64,000 bases of DNA, taken from NCBI RefSeq assembly GCF_020905295.1, contig NZ_JAJJMM010000001.1, forward strand, positions 4,092,001 to 4,156,000, written 5' to 3'. The notes below the pieces were generated by a model, which saw only the letters and a program-made list of their open reading frames with translations, was not told the DNA's origin and did not search any database. This stretch comes from Flavobacterium piscisymbiosum (GTDB lineage Bacteria > Bacteroidota > Bacteroidia > Flavobacteriales > Flavobacteriaceae). The position numbers and the translations under genes are program-made. Shown one piece after another: positions 8,274 through 17,747 of the stretch (position 1 is the first letter of the stretch; the number at the start of each line of letters is the position of its first letter).

Positions 8274-10123
8274 GATTGGTGTTGTATTGTTTCATTACTA
8301 ATGTCTATAAACTCGCTCATTTCATATTGCTTAATGACATAGAGTGGATTAGGAAGTTTGCTTCCTTTTTTGGGTACGGCAAAACCGGTCTGTTCTGCAT
8401 ATCCGTTATTAAGCAGTTTTAAACTGTTGATATAAAAACGTTTAAACTCCGGCTCAAAAAGATTGTATTTTTCAAAGCGGTCTGTTAAATGCGGATTATC
8501 CCGTTGGTATTCCTCAATTGAACCTATTACGGTTTTCCAAAAAAGATGTTCATCATAATCCATATGAGTATGTAAAATATCAGACAGATATCTGAAAAAT
8601 GCATCAAAAACGCCTATCAAAATAAACAAAGGTGTATTTTCTTTATTAGAGGATTGGATAAGACCGTCTTTAAGTTCAGCCGGTAATTTTGCTTTGGCTT
8701 CTTCTGTCAAGACTATATCATCAACAAAATCTTTAATAATAATACGCTGTGGTATTCCGTTTTTCATGACTAAAATAATATTCTCGCCATGAGGTGTTAC
8801 ACATAAAGAATGCTGATAGTAAATATGCAGCAAAGGCTTTAGGTAAACTTCCAGATATTGTTCCAGCCAGCGTTGCGTACTCAGCCCTGAAACGTTTATC
8901 AGTTCCTGCAGAAAAGGACGGTCGTTATCATCGATGTATAATAAAGACGCCATCGTCATTAGGTTTTCGTTAGGTTTGCGATATTTCTCGGCACTTTCCC
9001 TCCATAATGCGCCTAACATTTCACGATAATGATATGGACTGTCGGTTATGGAATTGTACTGCGGGTGACGATAAGAAACCGTAGCCACTTCGCCTAATAA
9101 CACGACTTCTTTCTCCTCAAAATAAGGATCTTTATCGAGCATTTCTTTAACCCATTTTGTTACCCTTGGCGCAATATCCATTTGTTTTGGAGATAAGCCG
9201 CGGATGTTTCCTGTGCTCAAAATAGATATTGCCGTTTTTACATAATGTTTGGAAGGATAACTTAAATTAAAGAAAGTTCGAATACTTTGCTGAGGCGAAT
9301 ATACATCGTCACTTTTGCCCAGAATAACTAAATATTGATTAGCAAGATCCTGATGAAATTGCAGCAAAATTTTATTGTTCAATTGCCAGGGATGTACGGG
9401 TATAAAAACATAATCTTCAACGATAAGTTTCATATCGCGAAGTTTTTCCTGAAATTTTTTATAAAGTTCAGCGCCTAATTCATCGGTGTAAAAATCATTA
9501 AAGTTGATCGTTTCCAAGGCATTAAATGCAGCTCTTTTTTTATGGGCTGCCAGCCAGTATAAATCCGTATTTTTATTGGCTTCGGGAGCATATTTGTGAT
9601 AATCACTATTGTTGAAACCAACGCGTCCTTTATTCGCAATTACCCACGGATGACCTTCCATTTGGTGCTCAATAGTCTGATAATCGGCTTGTGTAAGTTC
9701 AGAGGCGCTCAGCTTTTCCCTGGTATACAAATGAGCATCTGCATATAAGGTGTTGAGAAGTTCTTCGGTATATTTTGCCAGTGTAAAAGAATCTATTCCA
9801 AAGATTTTTTGTAATTCCATAAAAAAACAAAGAACATCTTTGGCAGGTGAGGCTGTGCCGTTTTCCCATCTTTGGATGCTTTCTTTTTCAATATGCCAAT
9901 ATTCTAAAAGTCTTGGATAAGCCGAAAAAGTATAGTGAACCTCCGGAAGATCAGTTGTTAGTTTAAAATGGGTAATACCCTCTTTTTCACTTCCTGTAAT
10001 TTCTGGTTTAGCAACATCTTCGTGCATTAATTCGGCTAAACTCTTGGCTAACAAATTGATATTTACTTTTTCCCAAACTGCAGCGGTAAAAACTTCTATG
10101 TGTGGTATTGTTTCTATATTCAT
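8270..10123 (-). CDS. IucA/IucC family NIS siderophore synthetase (DesD-like)
   Basis: An ATP-dependent synthetase of about 617 residues that condenses a carboxylate with an amine or hydroxamate. Signature segments are ANKGRVGFNNSDY, IPVHPWQLNNKI (active-site His), SPQQSIRTFFNLS and the VTPHGENI/IKDFVDDI portion of the FhuF-like C-terminal domain. The start at 10123 (MNIETIP) is chosen because the longer frame, from 10201, runs 65 nt into the preceding monooxygenase gene; the chosen start leaves a 13-nt gap. In the DesABCD scheme, DesD joins N-hydroxy-N-succinylcadaverine units into linear or macrocyclic hydroxamates, and this enzyme is the best DesD counterpart here. A second synthetase lies two genes upstream. 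Confidence 0.91.
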   Translation of the reverse strand: MNIETIPHIEVFTAAVWEKVNINLLAKSLAELMHEDVAKPEITGSEKEGITHFKLTTDLPEVHYTFSAYPRLLEYWHIEKESIQRWENGTASPAKDVLCFFMELQKIFGIDSFTLAKYTEELLNTLYADAHLYTREKLSASELTQADYQTIEHQMEGHPWVIANKGRVGFNNSDYHKYAPEANKNTDLYWLAAHKKRAAFNALETINFNDFYTDELGAELYKKFQEKLRDMKLIVEDYVFIPVHPWQLNNKILLQFHQDLANQYLVILGKSDDVYSPQQSIRTFFNLSYPSKHYVKTAISILSTGNIRGLSPKQMDIAPRVTKWVKEMLDKDPYFEEKEVVLLGEVATVSYRHPQYNSITDSPYHYREMLGALWRESAEKYRKPNENLMTMASLLYIDDNDRPFLQELINVSGLSTQRWLEQYLEVYLKPLLHIYYQHSLCVTPHGENIILVMKNGIPQRIIIKDFVDDIVLTEEAKAKLPAELKDGLIQSSNKENTPLFILIGVFDAFFRYLSDILHTHMDYDEHLFWKTVIGSIEEYQRDNPHLTDRFEKYNLFEPEFKRFYINSLKLLNNGYAEQTGFAVPKKGSKLPNPLYVIKQYEMSEFIDISNETIQHQS

Positions 10124-10136
10124 TTTAAGTTTGGTA

Positions 10137-11459
10137 TTAAATACTAATTTCCTCCGCTTTTTCTGCGACAATACCCGAGAGATCAAAATCCTGAAAAGCA
10201 ATTCTTTTTTCTAACTTATAGACTTCACGTTTCGCGACTTCATTAATGATATAGGAATTTCGATATGCACCCATGCCCAAATCAGATGAAATGTAGCTAT
10301 GTGTATGAATTTCTGCATTCTGCACAAAAATTTCGCTGCCGTTATGATCTATACTGTAGTTTCTTTTTACATCATAACTGCCAGTTGAAGTTCTGCTGAT
10401 GCGATGCTGTATGTCTTTAAGAAATTGAGGTTCCTGATAATGATATCCGGTGCCTAAAATTACATAGTCGGCATGCTCTGTAAACTTTTTCTGCTGTTCG
10501 ATCTGCTCCAGATGCAATTCGTAATTATGGTGAATTCCCGCCGTTATATCATCCAATTGTATGTTGGGTCTGATTTTTACACCAATATCTTCATTATCTA
10601 CACTAAGGGTATACAGATGATCATAAATCTGATTGAGTAAATCAAAGTTTACTCCTTTAAATTGTGATTTCTGGCGATCCAGCATGACACTTCGAGTCGA
10701 AGAAGGCATTTGATGAAAATAATCGATGTAATCCGGAGATGTATGCTCCAGAACAAGCTTGGAATATTCCATTGCAAAAAAACGATCCGGACGGGAATAC
10801 CAATTCAGTTTTAAGTTTTTAGGTCTGTTTTGAAGCAGATCAAAGAATACTTCGGCCGCACTTTGCCCAGAACCAATTACAGTAACCGTATCCTGTTCTA
10901 ATATTTCCTCTTTTCTGAATAAATAACTCGAGGTATGGCAAACCTTTTTCATTTCTTTAAGATCGACAAACTCAGGAAGTACAGGTACTGTACCCGTTCC
11001 TAATACTAATTTTTCGCAATAGTAAATTTTAGTTTGATCTTGATCTTTGTGAAATACGTGCAATTCATAAAGACCGTCTTTATAATAAATTTCCTTTACA
11101 CTAGAGGAGAAGCGGCAGTTTTTGAGCTGTTTGATTACCCATTGACAGTATAGATTATACTCTTTACGCAGTACAAAGAAATTTTCGCGGATAAAAAATT
11201 TATACAATCGATCGGTCTTTTTAAGAAAATTTAAAAAACTAAACTGACTTTTAGGATCTGCCATTGAAACACAGTCGCATAAAAATGGAGTCTGCAATGT
11301 AACATGGTCAATAAGCAACCCGGGATGCCAGTTGAATTGCTCTTTTTGATCAAAAAAAAGTGATGAAACGTCATCAACTGATTCTAACAAAGCAGCTAAG
11401 CCTAAATTGAAAGGTCCAATTCCGATTCCTATTAGTGAATATATTTTACGATCTTCCAT
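10137..11459 (-). CDS. Lysine/ornithine/cadaverine N-monooxygenase (DesB/IucD-like)
   Basis: A 440-residue class B flavin monooxygenase that N-hydroxylates a terminal amine, the first step towards hydroxamate iron ligands. The FAD-binding motif is GIGIGPFNLGLAAL at residues 11-24, followed by the family motif HPGLLIDHVTLQTPFLCD. The NADPH-binding motif VIGSGQSAAEV is near residue 195, and the C-terminal family motif ILGTGYHYQEP is present. It begins one base after the stop of the fused synthetase gene. As a decarboxylase is encoded upstream, cadaverine or a hydroxycadaverine is a more likely substrate than lysine; this is inferred from pathway logic. Confidence 0.93.
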   Translation of the reverse strand: MEDRKIYSLIGIGIGPFNLGLAALLESVDDVSSLFFDQKEQFNWHPGLLIDHVTLQTPFLCDCVSMADPKSQFSFLNFLKKTDRLYKFFIRENFFVLRKEYNLYCQWVIKQLKNCRFSSSVKEIYYKDGLYELHVFHKDQDQTKIYYCEKLVLGTGTVPVLPEFVDLKEMKKVCHTSSYLFRKEEILEQDTVTVIGSGQSAAEVFFDLLQNRPKNLKLNWYSRPDRFFAMEYSKLVLEHTSPDYIDYFHQMPSSTRSVMLDRQKSQFKGVNFDLLNQIYDHLYTLSVDNEDIGVKIRPNIQLDDITAGIHHNYELHLEQIEQQKKFTEHADYVILGTGYHYQEPQFLKDIQHRISRTSTGSYDVKRNYSIDHNGSEIFVQNAEIHTHSYISSDLGMGAYRNSYIINEVAKREVYKLEKRIAFQDFDLSGIVAEKAEEISI

Positions 11460-11460
11460 A

Positions 11461-13917
11461 TTATTGGTTTATAAGATTAGGTTCTGCTTCAGCATTTATT
11501 ACAATGTCTTGGTTTTGAGGAAATTTAGCCCAGTACCATTCGCGATAGCAAAAATTAAGATTGGAGGTTTTGTGCGGCATTTCAATAACTTTTTCGATTT
11601 TAAAGCCATGAAATGCTTTGTTCATCATCGAAGCTCTGGAATCGACAGCGCCTTCACCAACCATTTTACCCACTTCGGGTTGAGCAAATACATAATCGAT
11701 CATGCATTGTGTAGCAGGTGAAACAAATTTCAGTTTAGGATCTGTTGGCGCAATAAATTGATGTGTTCCGTAATCAGTAGGCAGCACATCATAATAATCT
11801 CCCAATACATCGCGGGTAGGCCAATAAACTTCAATATTAAAAGTAGGTTCCCCGTTAGCCATTCCTATATAACTGTACAAACCATCTCCTGGAAGCAGGA
11901 TTCTGTAATAGGTTTCAAGTTCGCGCAGAGGCCAGTCCATTTTCCAAGCTGCTTTTGCGTGGTCACGATGAAACCATTCGTGCAGCATTTCCAGGTCATT
12001 ATCTATATCAAGAGGGCGTAAACTTATAGTAACATCTTCTTTAGGGAAATAACGATTGTAGACTAATTCTTTTCCTTTTGGATTTATCAATTGCTCTGAA
12101 AAAAAGCGTTTGTGTAAAACATTTGGAAAATTAATGCGGGTAACGCCAGCAGGATTACCACCGCAGTCAATATCATTGAGTGCCGTAAGTAAATTGCCTT
12201 TTACTTTCCAATATCTGCTTTCGAGAATAAACGTTACCAGACCGCTTTCGTCTTCTTTTTGTAAAACTTCTAAGGCATCATAAAGAATGTTTAAGAGATT
12301 TTTTTCATCTGCAAGTCCGTTGGCGCCAAAAGTATTTACAACGGCTAATATATTTCCTACCCAGAAATAATGAAGCAGTAAATTGAATAAACGATCGTCT
12401 GGTATAAACATTTTTCCGTTTTCAGAGAAACCGGGTACGATAGCATTTAATTGCTCTTCAAAAGATTTTCGGAATAAAAAACTTTGATTATCACGGAAAA
12501 ATAATTTTTCAGGCATGAACGCTCCATTCAATTGTACAAGTGTATTTTGCTGATGCCACTCGCAAACCATTCCCTGTTCATTAAACATTTTTACTACGCT
12601 GTTAAGTATAATCTCAATGTATTTTTTGAACCAAAGCTCACTGGTTTTTTCTATAGATAATCCCGTTTGTTCAGAAGCTTTTTGAATGATGTTCTTCATT
12701 CTGGAAGGATCTCCCAATATGCTGTCCTGACATAAAGAAGCTAATAGACTAACATTATTTTCTTTTTCGGTTCCAGTACTTTTAAACGGATTGTATCGTA
12801 CACTGGTAGAAAAACTATCCAGTACATTTCCGTTATAAGATACTGATATGAAACCCGGATCACAAATCAATTCAATATCAGGATATGTTTTTCTTACATT
12901 GTCTCCCCAGGCAGTCTGCATTAATCGTGATACATCATAACCTCTGTAAAGTTCATGGTAATGATTAATACGTTCTGCCCCTGTAATTTTAACATGAAGC
13001 GAAAATTTATACATATAATCACTTTCGTTATTGTATACGGTTCTTACCGAAGAAGTTGCTGTAAATTCTTTACCGAATACACCTAAATCGATAAGCAGAT
13101 TTTCTTTTACCAGTGTATCAAATACGACTTGGTTTTTAAAATGTGAAGCTTCCCACGGATGAACCGGAAGTATTTTCCACTGCGGATATTTTTCCAGTAA
13201 ATCGTGCAGATTTTTATCTTCTTTACCTGCTTCTAATACTGTTGCTTTTGCAAAATCAGAAGGCAAAACGTCGTCTACCGATTTTTCGGTAACCAAATCA
13301 GGATGCACTAAAAAATAATGCAGCTTAAAATATCCGCCGGTTTCGGGAGCATATTTTAAAACTTCAGCTTCCGTAAATCCTTCACGTCCTTTGGTAAGAG
13401 GGTGCAGTAAATGCCCAGCCGGAAATAATTGTTCTGCTTCAATAAAAGTCATTTCAGCTTTATTAAAATCCTGCCCGGAAGTTTTAAAATGTTCTAAAAA
13501 CTGCGCTATTTTTTCGGTGCTCAGCTGCATTCTTTTTTTTACATTTTTAGAATCAGCCAAGGGATACTGCTGTCTTATATGGGTTGTAATTAGTTCCAGA
13601 AGACGATCTGCATCTATTTCTTTTATGGTTTCAGTACTAAGGTCACGTTCCATTACCGGAAAATCATATAAATGTCTGAAAGTTTCAGATCTGTAGCGTA
13701 CAGGTGCATAGACTTCAACGTTATCAACAGGAAAATCTAATTTTAGATGAAGCTTATGATCATACTTTGACATATAAGATTTCAGCACAGGATCGTATTT
13801 AGGAACCCCTTCATAAAAACTGCTGTTACCTAATTCGCGCACGCAGCAGTTAAGTAAAATACTAAATGTAATATGGACTGCTTCCTGAGCAATCTCTTTA
13901 GGAGAAGATGTAGTCAT
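11461..13917 (-). CDS. NIS synthetase fused to GNAT acyltransferase (DesD-DesC-like fusion)
   Basis: An 818-residue two-enzyme fusion. The first 600 residues are an IucA/IucC synthetase: LTKGREGFTEAE, LPVHPWEASHF (active-site His), TATSSVRTVYN and a FhuF-like C-terminal part. Residues about 635-805 form an AlcB/IucB/DesC-type N-acyltransferase with LRPLDIDNDLEMLHEWFHRD, AWKMDWPLRELETYY and GEGAVDSRASMMNKAFHGF. The acyltransferase would acylate the N-hydroxylated diamine with succinyl- or acetyl-CoA, making the hydroxamate that the synthetase part, or the second synthetase, then condenses. The start overlaps the decarboxylase stop by 20 nt. Fused versions of this kind occur in Bacteroidota; Streptomyces and gamma-proteobacteria usually have separate proteins. 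Confidence 0.92.
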   Translation of the reverse strand: MTTSSPKEIAQEAVHITFSILLNCCVRELGNSSFYEGVPKYDPVLKSYMSKYDHKLHLKLDFPVDNVEVYAPVRYRSETFRHLYDFPVMERDLSTETIKEIDADRLLELITTHIRQQYPLADSKNVKKRMQLSTEKIAQFLEHFKTSGQDFNKAEMTFIEAEQLFPAGHLLHPLTKGREGFTEAEVLKYAPETGGYFKLHYFLVHPDLVTEKSVDDVLPSDFAKATVLEAGKEDKNLHDLLEKYPQWKILPVHPWEASHFKNQVVFDTLVKENLLIDLGVFGKEFTATSSVRTVYNNESDYMYKFSLHVKITGAERINHYHELYRGYDVSRLMQTAWGDNVRKTYPDIELICDPGFISVSYNGNVLDSFSTSVRYNPFKSTGTEKENNVSLLASLCQDSILGDPSRMKNIIQKASEQTGLSIEKTSELWFKKYIEIILNSVVKMFNEQGMVCEWHQQNTLVQLNGAFMPEKLFFRDNQSFLFRKSFEEQLNAIVPGFSENGKMFIPDDRLFNLLLHYFWVGNILAVVNTFGANGLADEKNLLNILYDALEVLQKEDESGLVTFILESRYWKVKGNLLTALNDIDCGGNPAGVTRINFPNVLHKRFFSEQLINPKGKELVYNRYFPKEDVTISLRPLDIDNDLEMLHEWFHRDHAKAAWKMDWPLRELETYYRILLPGDGLYSYIGMANGEPTFNIEVYWPTRDVLGDYYDVLPTDYGTHQFIAPTDPKLKFVSPATQCMIDYVFAQPEVGKMVGEGAVDSRASMMNKAFHGFKIEKVIEMPHKTSNLNFCYREWYWAKFPQNQDIVINAEAEPNLINQ

Positions 13918-15415
13918 TTCCGTGTTTTTTTATGATTGAAAGGATATTATTAATGTGTGCAATAGTCGTTAATGGGTTCAAAATGGTGAACTTTAGGTAA
14001 AAAATGCCATTTACTTTTGTGCTTGCCACTAAAACTTCGCCATTAAAAAACATTTTCTTTTTGATATGTAAATTCATTTTACAAGTGTCTCCCGGCCAGC
14101 CGTCTAGTTTATATCTAAAAACCAAAACGCTTAAATCAGAATCTGTTAAAAGTTCAAAATCTTTGTCGTTGTCTATAATTTCAGCAGTTTGCTGCGTAGT
14201 TTCGATAATGGTTTCCGTATACTGTCCCAGTTTGGTTCTTCCCATGTGGCGCAGTGTACACCATAACTTTAAAGCATCAAAACGGCGTGTACTTTGTACC
14301 AGAGACTTGTTAATTTGAGCCGGAAGTTCATCATAATCCTGCTCCTTAGGATTTAGATAATCGGCGTGGTGTTTTATAATATGAAGATGCTGTTTGTTTC
14401 TCACCATAAAAGCACTGCTGCAGATAGGCTGAAAGAAAGATTTATGGTAATCAATCGTAACAGAATCAGCTTGTTCGATACCGTTTAGAAGATGTTTGTA
14501 TTTATCTGTCAGCAGTAATCCGCATCCATAAGCAGCGTCAACATGCATCCATAATTCATATTTTTTTGCCAGAATTGCAATTTCAGATAATGGATCAATA
14601 TTTCCGAAATCGGTTGTACCGGCTGTAGCCACAATAGCAATAGGAATGTTGCCTTTTTCCAGCTCTTCAGTAATGGCTTGCTGTAATTTTTCAGCATCCA
14701 TTCTATATCGGTTATCTGTAACAACCTGAACGATAGACTGCTCGCCAAGTCCTAAAATAGAAGCATTTTTTTGATTACTGAAATGAGATTTCTCAGAAAC
14801 AAAAATTCTGAACTTACTGGCTTCCGGAGGGCATCCATTTAATTTGATATTCCAATTCAGGAATTTCAAAGCAAAATAATCTCTTGCCAAAAGCAGTCCC
14901 ATAAGGTTACTCTGCGAGCCGCCGCCTGTAAAAATACCATCGCAATCGGCATTATATCCAATTTGTTCACCCGTCCAGGCAATCAATTTTCTTTCTATAA
15001 ATGTTCCTCCGGCACTTTGATCATACGTATCCTGCGACGAATTAATTGCACTTATCAGTACATCTGCGGCCAAAGCAGGAATCACGACAGGGCAGTTTAA
15101 ATGAGCTATATATTCTGGTAAATGATAGGCAGTTGCATGATTGACATAAATTTCATCAATCTCATTCCAAAGACTTTCATAATCCTGAAGCGGCACATCT
15201 AAGTTTACAGCTTCTACTTTATTTCTTATTTCCTCAGGTTTAATACCACTGAACGGAATTTTAGTATTTTCAAGAAAACCATTTACGCGTTTTTGCACTA
15301 ATGCTATTGCATTGTTGTATTCTGCGCCAGAATTTTCATGAAAAATATCCTGATAAAAATCGTCAGTAGAACTTTTAACTAAGACATCCTGATCGTTGTC
15401 TAATAGGTTTTGCAT
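13898..15415 (-). CDS. PLP-dependent diamine-forming decarboxylase (DesA-like)
   Basis: A 505-residue group II decarboxylase. The PLP-binding lysine is Lys325 in IDYHKSFFQP, preceded by the HVDAAYGCGLLL strand whose Asp contacts the pyridine nitrogen; TGGGSQSNLMGLLLARD is the phosphate-binding region. Relatives decarboxylate 2,4-diaminobutyrate, lysine or aromatic amino acids. In siderophore operons this type (DesA, AlcA-associated) makes cadaverine from lysine. Because a lysine-hydroxylase-like oxygenase is coded divergently, hydroxylysine is a plausible alternative substrate giving an amino-alcohol diamine. It is 24 nt downstream of the nitroreductase gene and overlaps the fusion gene, so it is part of one operon. 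Confidence 0.9.
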   Translation of the reverse strand: MQNLLDNDQDVLVKSSTDDFYQDIFHENSGAEYNNAIALVQKRVNGFLENTKIPFSGIKPEEIRNKVEAVNLDVPLQDYESLWNEIDEIYVNHATAYHLPEYIAHLNCPVVIPALAADVLISAINSSQDTYDQSAGGTFIERKLIAWTGEQIGYNADCDGIFTGGGSQSNLMGLLLARDYFALKFLNWNIKLNGCPPEASKFRIFVSEKSHFSNQKNASILGLGEQSIVQVVTDNRYRMDAEKLQQAITEELEKGNIPIAIVATAGTTDFGNIDPLSEIAILAKKYELWMHVDAAYGCGLLLTDKYKHLLNGIEQADSVTIDYHKSFFQPICSSAFMVRNKQHLHIIKHHADYLNPKEQDYDELPAQINKSLVQSTRRFDALKLWCTLRHMGRTKLGQYTETIIETTQQTAEIIDNDKDFELLTDSDLSVLVFRYKLDGWPGDTCKMNLHIKKKMFFNGEVLVASTKVNGIFYLKFTILNPLTTIAHINNILSIIKKHGNDYIFS

Positions 15416-15439
15416 AATGATTAGTTTTTAAAATTTGGG

Positions 15440-16075
15440 TTATTTAAAATAAGTTACTTTGTTAGAAACAGGGGTTCTCTTTTTTTTCGAGGGTTCAAGA
15501 TCCTCAGGATAATATCCAACATAAATTAAACCGAGAGATTGTTCATTTTCGGCCAGGTCAAATTGCTTTAAATAATCAATTGCACCGGCAGATGTACTCC
15601 AGTAGCTCCCAATATTGTGGGCAGTGCAGGTGAGTGCGATGTTTTGAACGGCAGATGAAACGGCGGCAACTTCTTCCCATTCCGGAAGGTTTATTTTGAG
15701 ATTTCGAACCATTACGACTCCAATAATACAGGCCGAATTAAGAGGATATTCTTTAAGTAGATTGTACTTTTCGATAGCTTCTTCAGCAGAAAATTTTTGA
15801 GAATAGAAGTCTTTGTAATAGTCTGCCAGAAAGGATCCTAGTTGATCTAAATAATTATCCTGTAAAATAATAAACCTCCATGGTTCGGTCATTTTATGCG
15901 TAGGTGCATAAGTTGCGTTTGTTAAAATTTCATTTAATAATTCATCCGGTATGTTTTGCTTAAAAAATTCATCAGCATAAACACTTCGTCTGGTCCGGAT
16001 GATTTTTGAAATTTTATTTTCTCTATACGTAAAATCTGATGTCTTGATTTTACTGGGTTTAGTGCTAATATTCAT
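15440..16075 (-). CDS. Nitroreductase-family flavoprotein, first gene of the siderophore operon
   Basis: A 211-residue FMN-dependent nitroreductase-fold protein: IIRTRRSVYADEFF at the N-terminus (the family's R-R-S-x-R type motif), NATYAPTHKMTEPWRF near residue 55, and AVQNIALTCTAHNIGSYWST near 140. Members reduce nitro groups, quinones or flavins with NAD(P)H. In this position it could supply reduced flavin or act as a ferric-siderophore or nitroso-group reductase, but there is no direct evidence for either. It is the promoter-proximal gene, 71 nt from the candidate Fur box, and probably shares the operon promoter. Confidence 0.84.
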   Translation of the reverse strand: MNISTKPSKIKTSDFTYRENKISKIIRTRRSVYADEFFKQNIPDELLNEILTNATYAPTHKMTEPWRFIILQDNYLDQLGSFLADYYKDFYSQKFSAEEAIEKYNLLKEYPLNSACIIGVVMVRNLKINLPEWEEVAAVSSAVQNIALTCTAHNIGSYWSTSAGAIDYLKQFDLAENEQSLGLIYVGYYPEDLEPSKKKRTPVSNKVTYFK

Positions 16076-16123
16076 ATTTTTTTAAAAAATTATTTAAGAA
16101 AATTCTTTTTTTAAATGATAAAA

Positions 16124-16135
16124 CAAATATATTTG
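16124..16135. promoter_or_regulatory. Symmetric -7 promoter box for divergent siderophore transcripts
   Basis: CAAATATATTTG is a perfect 12-bp palindrome. It reads TATATTTG on both strands and so satisfies the Bacteroidota TAnnTTTG -7 consensus in either direction. The nearest -33 TTTG is not clear on the minus strand. The neighbouring palindrome at 16146-16162 would overlap the -33 area of the leftward promoter. Confidence 0.4.
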
Positions 16136-16145
16136 TAAGTAGATT

Positions 16146-16162
16146 TTATTTAGAATAAATAA
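16146..16162. promoter_or_regulatory. Candidate Fur box of the biosynthesis operon and the divergent oxygenase
   Basis: This is the same TTATTTAGAATAAATAA palindrome as at 3559-3575, base for base, 71 nt upstream of the nitroreductase start and 186 nt upstream of the divergent oxygenase. Finding one 17-mer only at the uptake and biosynthesis promoters of one siderophore locus points to a shared iron-responsive repressor. Confidence 0.57.
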
Positions 16163-16347
16163 AAACAGTGCAAGCAAATGTAGAAATTAATCTTTATAAA
16201 AAAAATAAAACAGAAAAAATATTATACGAAATTCTCTACATTTCAAAAATGTATCAGAACAATGTTTTATTTGTATATGGTTTAGTTGTAGTAGTTTGTG
16301 TTTTTTATTTGTCCCCAATTTTTATTAACTATTAAATAAACTAATAA

Positions 16348-17460
16348 ATGAAATCACAATCATTAATTGAAGATGAAATACCAGTAAAAGAAAATTATGC
16401 TTATCAGATTCCTACAAGCCCGCTGATAGTAGAGATTACGCCTCAGGAAAGAAATATTTTATCTAATGTGGGCTCACTTTTAGAGAAAGCATTTCAGAGC
16501 TATGAAAATCCAGATTATATAGAGGCGCTTCATTTTTATTCTTTTCAGCTTCTTCCGGAACGAATAGCCAGAATCTTAAGCCGTTTTGGAACAGATTTCT
16601 CTGCTGACCAGTACGGAGCCATCATTTTTAGAGGACTTCTTGAAGTAGATCAGGATCATCTGGGACCGACGCCCGCTAACTGGCAGAGTGCCGATTATTC
16701 AAAACTCAATAAATACGGCTTTATTTGTTCGCTGCTGCATGGAGCAGTTCCTTCGAAACCTGTCCAGTATTATGCGCAGCGAAAAGGCGGAGGAATTCTG
16801 CATGCCGTTATTCCTGATGAAAATATGGTTGCTACGCAAACAGGGTCAGGGTCAAAAACAAATCTGTATGTTCATACTGAAGATGCGTTTTTGCTGCATC
16901 AGGCAGATTTTTTAAGCTTTCTTTATTTGCGAAATGAAGAGAGAGTTCCTTCAACACTTTACTCGGTGCGATCACATGGCGGGGTTAATACGGTAATGGA
17001 AAAACTTTTTGATCCTATTTATCAATGTCCTAAAGATGCCAATTATGATGAAGAAACAAGTAACGGCCCGCTGGCTTCTGTTTTATATGGAAATAAAGAA
17101 CTGCCTTTTATTAGATTTGATGCGGCAGAACAGATATTTAATGAAAAAGCAGGACAAACGCCTGAAGCGCTGTACAATTTAACTGAATTCTGGAACGAGG
17201 CTAAAGAGTTAATTAATAGTGATTATACACCAGATTCCGGAGACGTTATATTTGTTAACAATCATTTATGTGCCCATGGAAGAAGTGCTTTTACGGCAGG
17301 GCAGAGGGAAGAGAATGGTAAGATTGTAAAGTGCGAGAGACGACAGATGCTAAGAATGATGAGTAAAACCAGTCTAATTCATATAAGGTCGATGACGCAC
17401 ACAAATGATCCGTATTTTGTTATGGAAGAACATTTAGGGAAAGTTTTTGATCAGGATTAA
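16348..17460 (+). CDS. Clavaminate-synthase-like Fe(II)/2-oxoglutarate lysine hydroxylase candidate
   Basis: A 370-residue oxygenase of the clavaminate synthase/VioC-like group. The iron facial triad is His176-x-Glu178 (NLYVHTEDAF) and His310 (NNHLCAHGRSAF). The HxE form, in place of HxD, is typical of this group, and an Arg-rich stretch CERRQMLRMM follows for 2-oxoglutarate binding. Length and motifs match the free L-lysine 3- or 4-hydroxylases (KDO/K4H) described from Flavobacterium johnsoniae and Chitinophaga. The gene is divergent from the siderophore operon across a shared control region and is followed by a lysine-permease-like gene. It probably hydroxylates free lysine at C4 before decarboxylation. 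Arginine or asparagine hydroxylation is possible but less consistent with the neighbours. Confidence 0.85.
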   Translation: MKSQSLIEDEIPVKENYAYQIPTSPLIVEITPQERNILSNVGSLLEKAFQSYENPDYIEALHFYSFQLLPERIARILSRFGTDFSADQYGAIIFRGLLEVDQDHLGPTPANWQSADYSKLNKYGFICSLLHGAVPSKPVQYYAQRKGGGILHAVIPDENMVATQTGSGSKTNLYVHTEDAFLLHQADFLSFLYLRNEERVPSTLYSVRSHGGVNTVMEKLFDPIYQCPKDANYDEETSNGPLASVLYGNKELPFIRFDAAEQIFNEKAGQTPEALYNLTEFWNEAKELINSDYTPDSGDVIFVNNHLCAHGRSAFTAGQREENGKIVKCERRQMLRMMSKTSLIHIRSMTHTNDPYFVMEEHLGKVFDQD

Positions 17461-17481
17461 GTAGTAAGACTGAATTAAAGG

Positions 17482-17516
17482 AGAGATGTCAAAGTGTTTT
17501 TGATGTCTCTTTTTGT
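17482..17516 (+). terminator. Rho-independent terminator of the oxygenase gene
   Basis: AGAGATGTCAAA pairs with TTTGATGTCTCT through ten Watson-Crick and two G-U pairs around a short loop, followed by TTTTTG. It starts 22 nt after the stop codon. Confidence 0.7.
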
Positions 17517-17747
17517 TTCAGGTCAATACGAACTTTTAAGTTTTAAACTATTGATTTATAGTTTTTTAAAAGGATATAGCTTGTTTTTTTAGATCATTTT
17601 ATACAAGATGTAAATAAGTTTGTATATTAAAAATCATTAATGAATATCCCTTATAGTATAACGCATGCTTTGTGCGATTCCTTTTTTAACTTATCTTCGC
17701 TCTTTATACACTTGTGAGTGCATTTAACTCCTTTAAAAATCTAATTT

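Noticed and set aside
16249..16335. 28-codon hydrophobic ORF 12 nt upstream of the lysine-hydroxylase candidate
   Set aside because: Could be a leader or small membrane peptide, but such AT-rich frames arise easily by chance and no motif or repeat of lysine codons is present.
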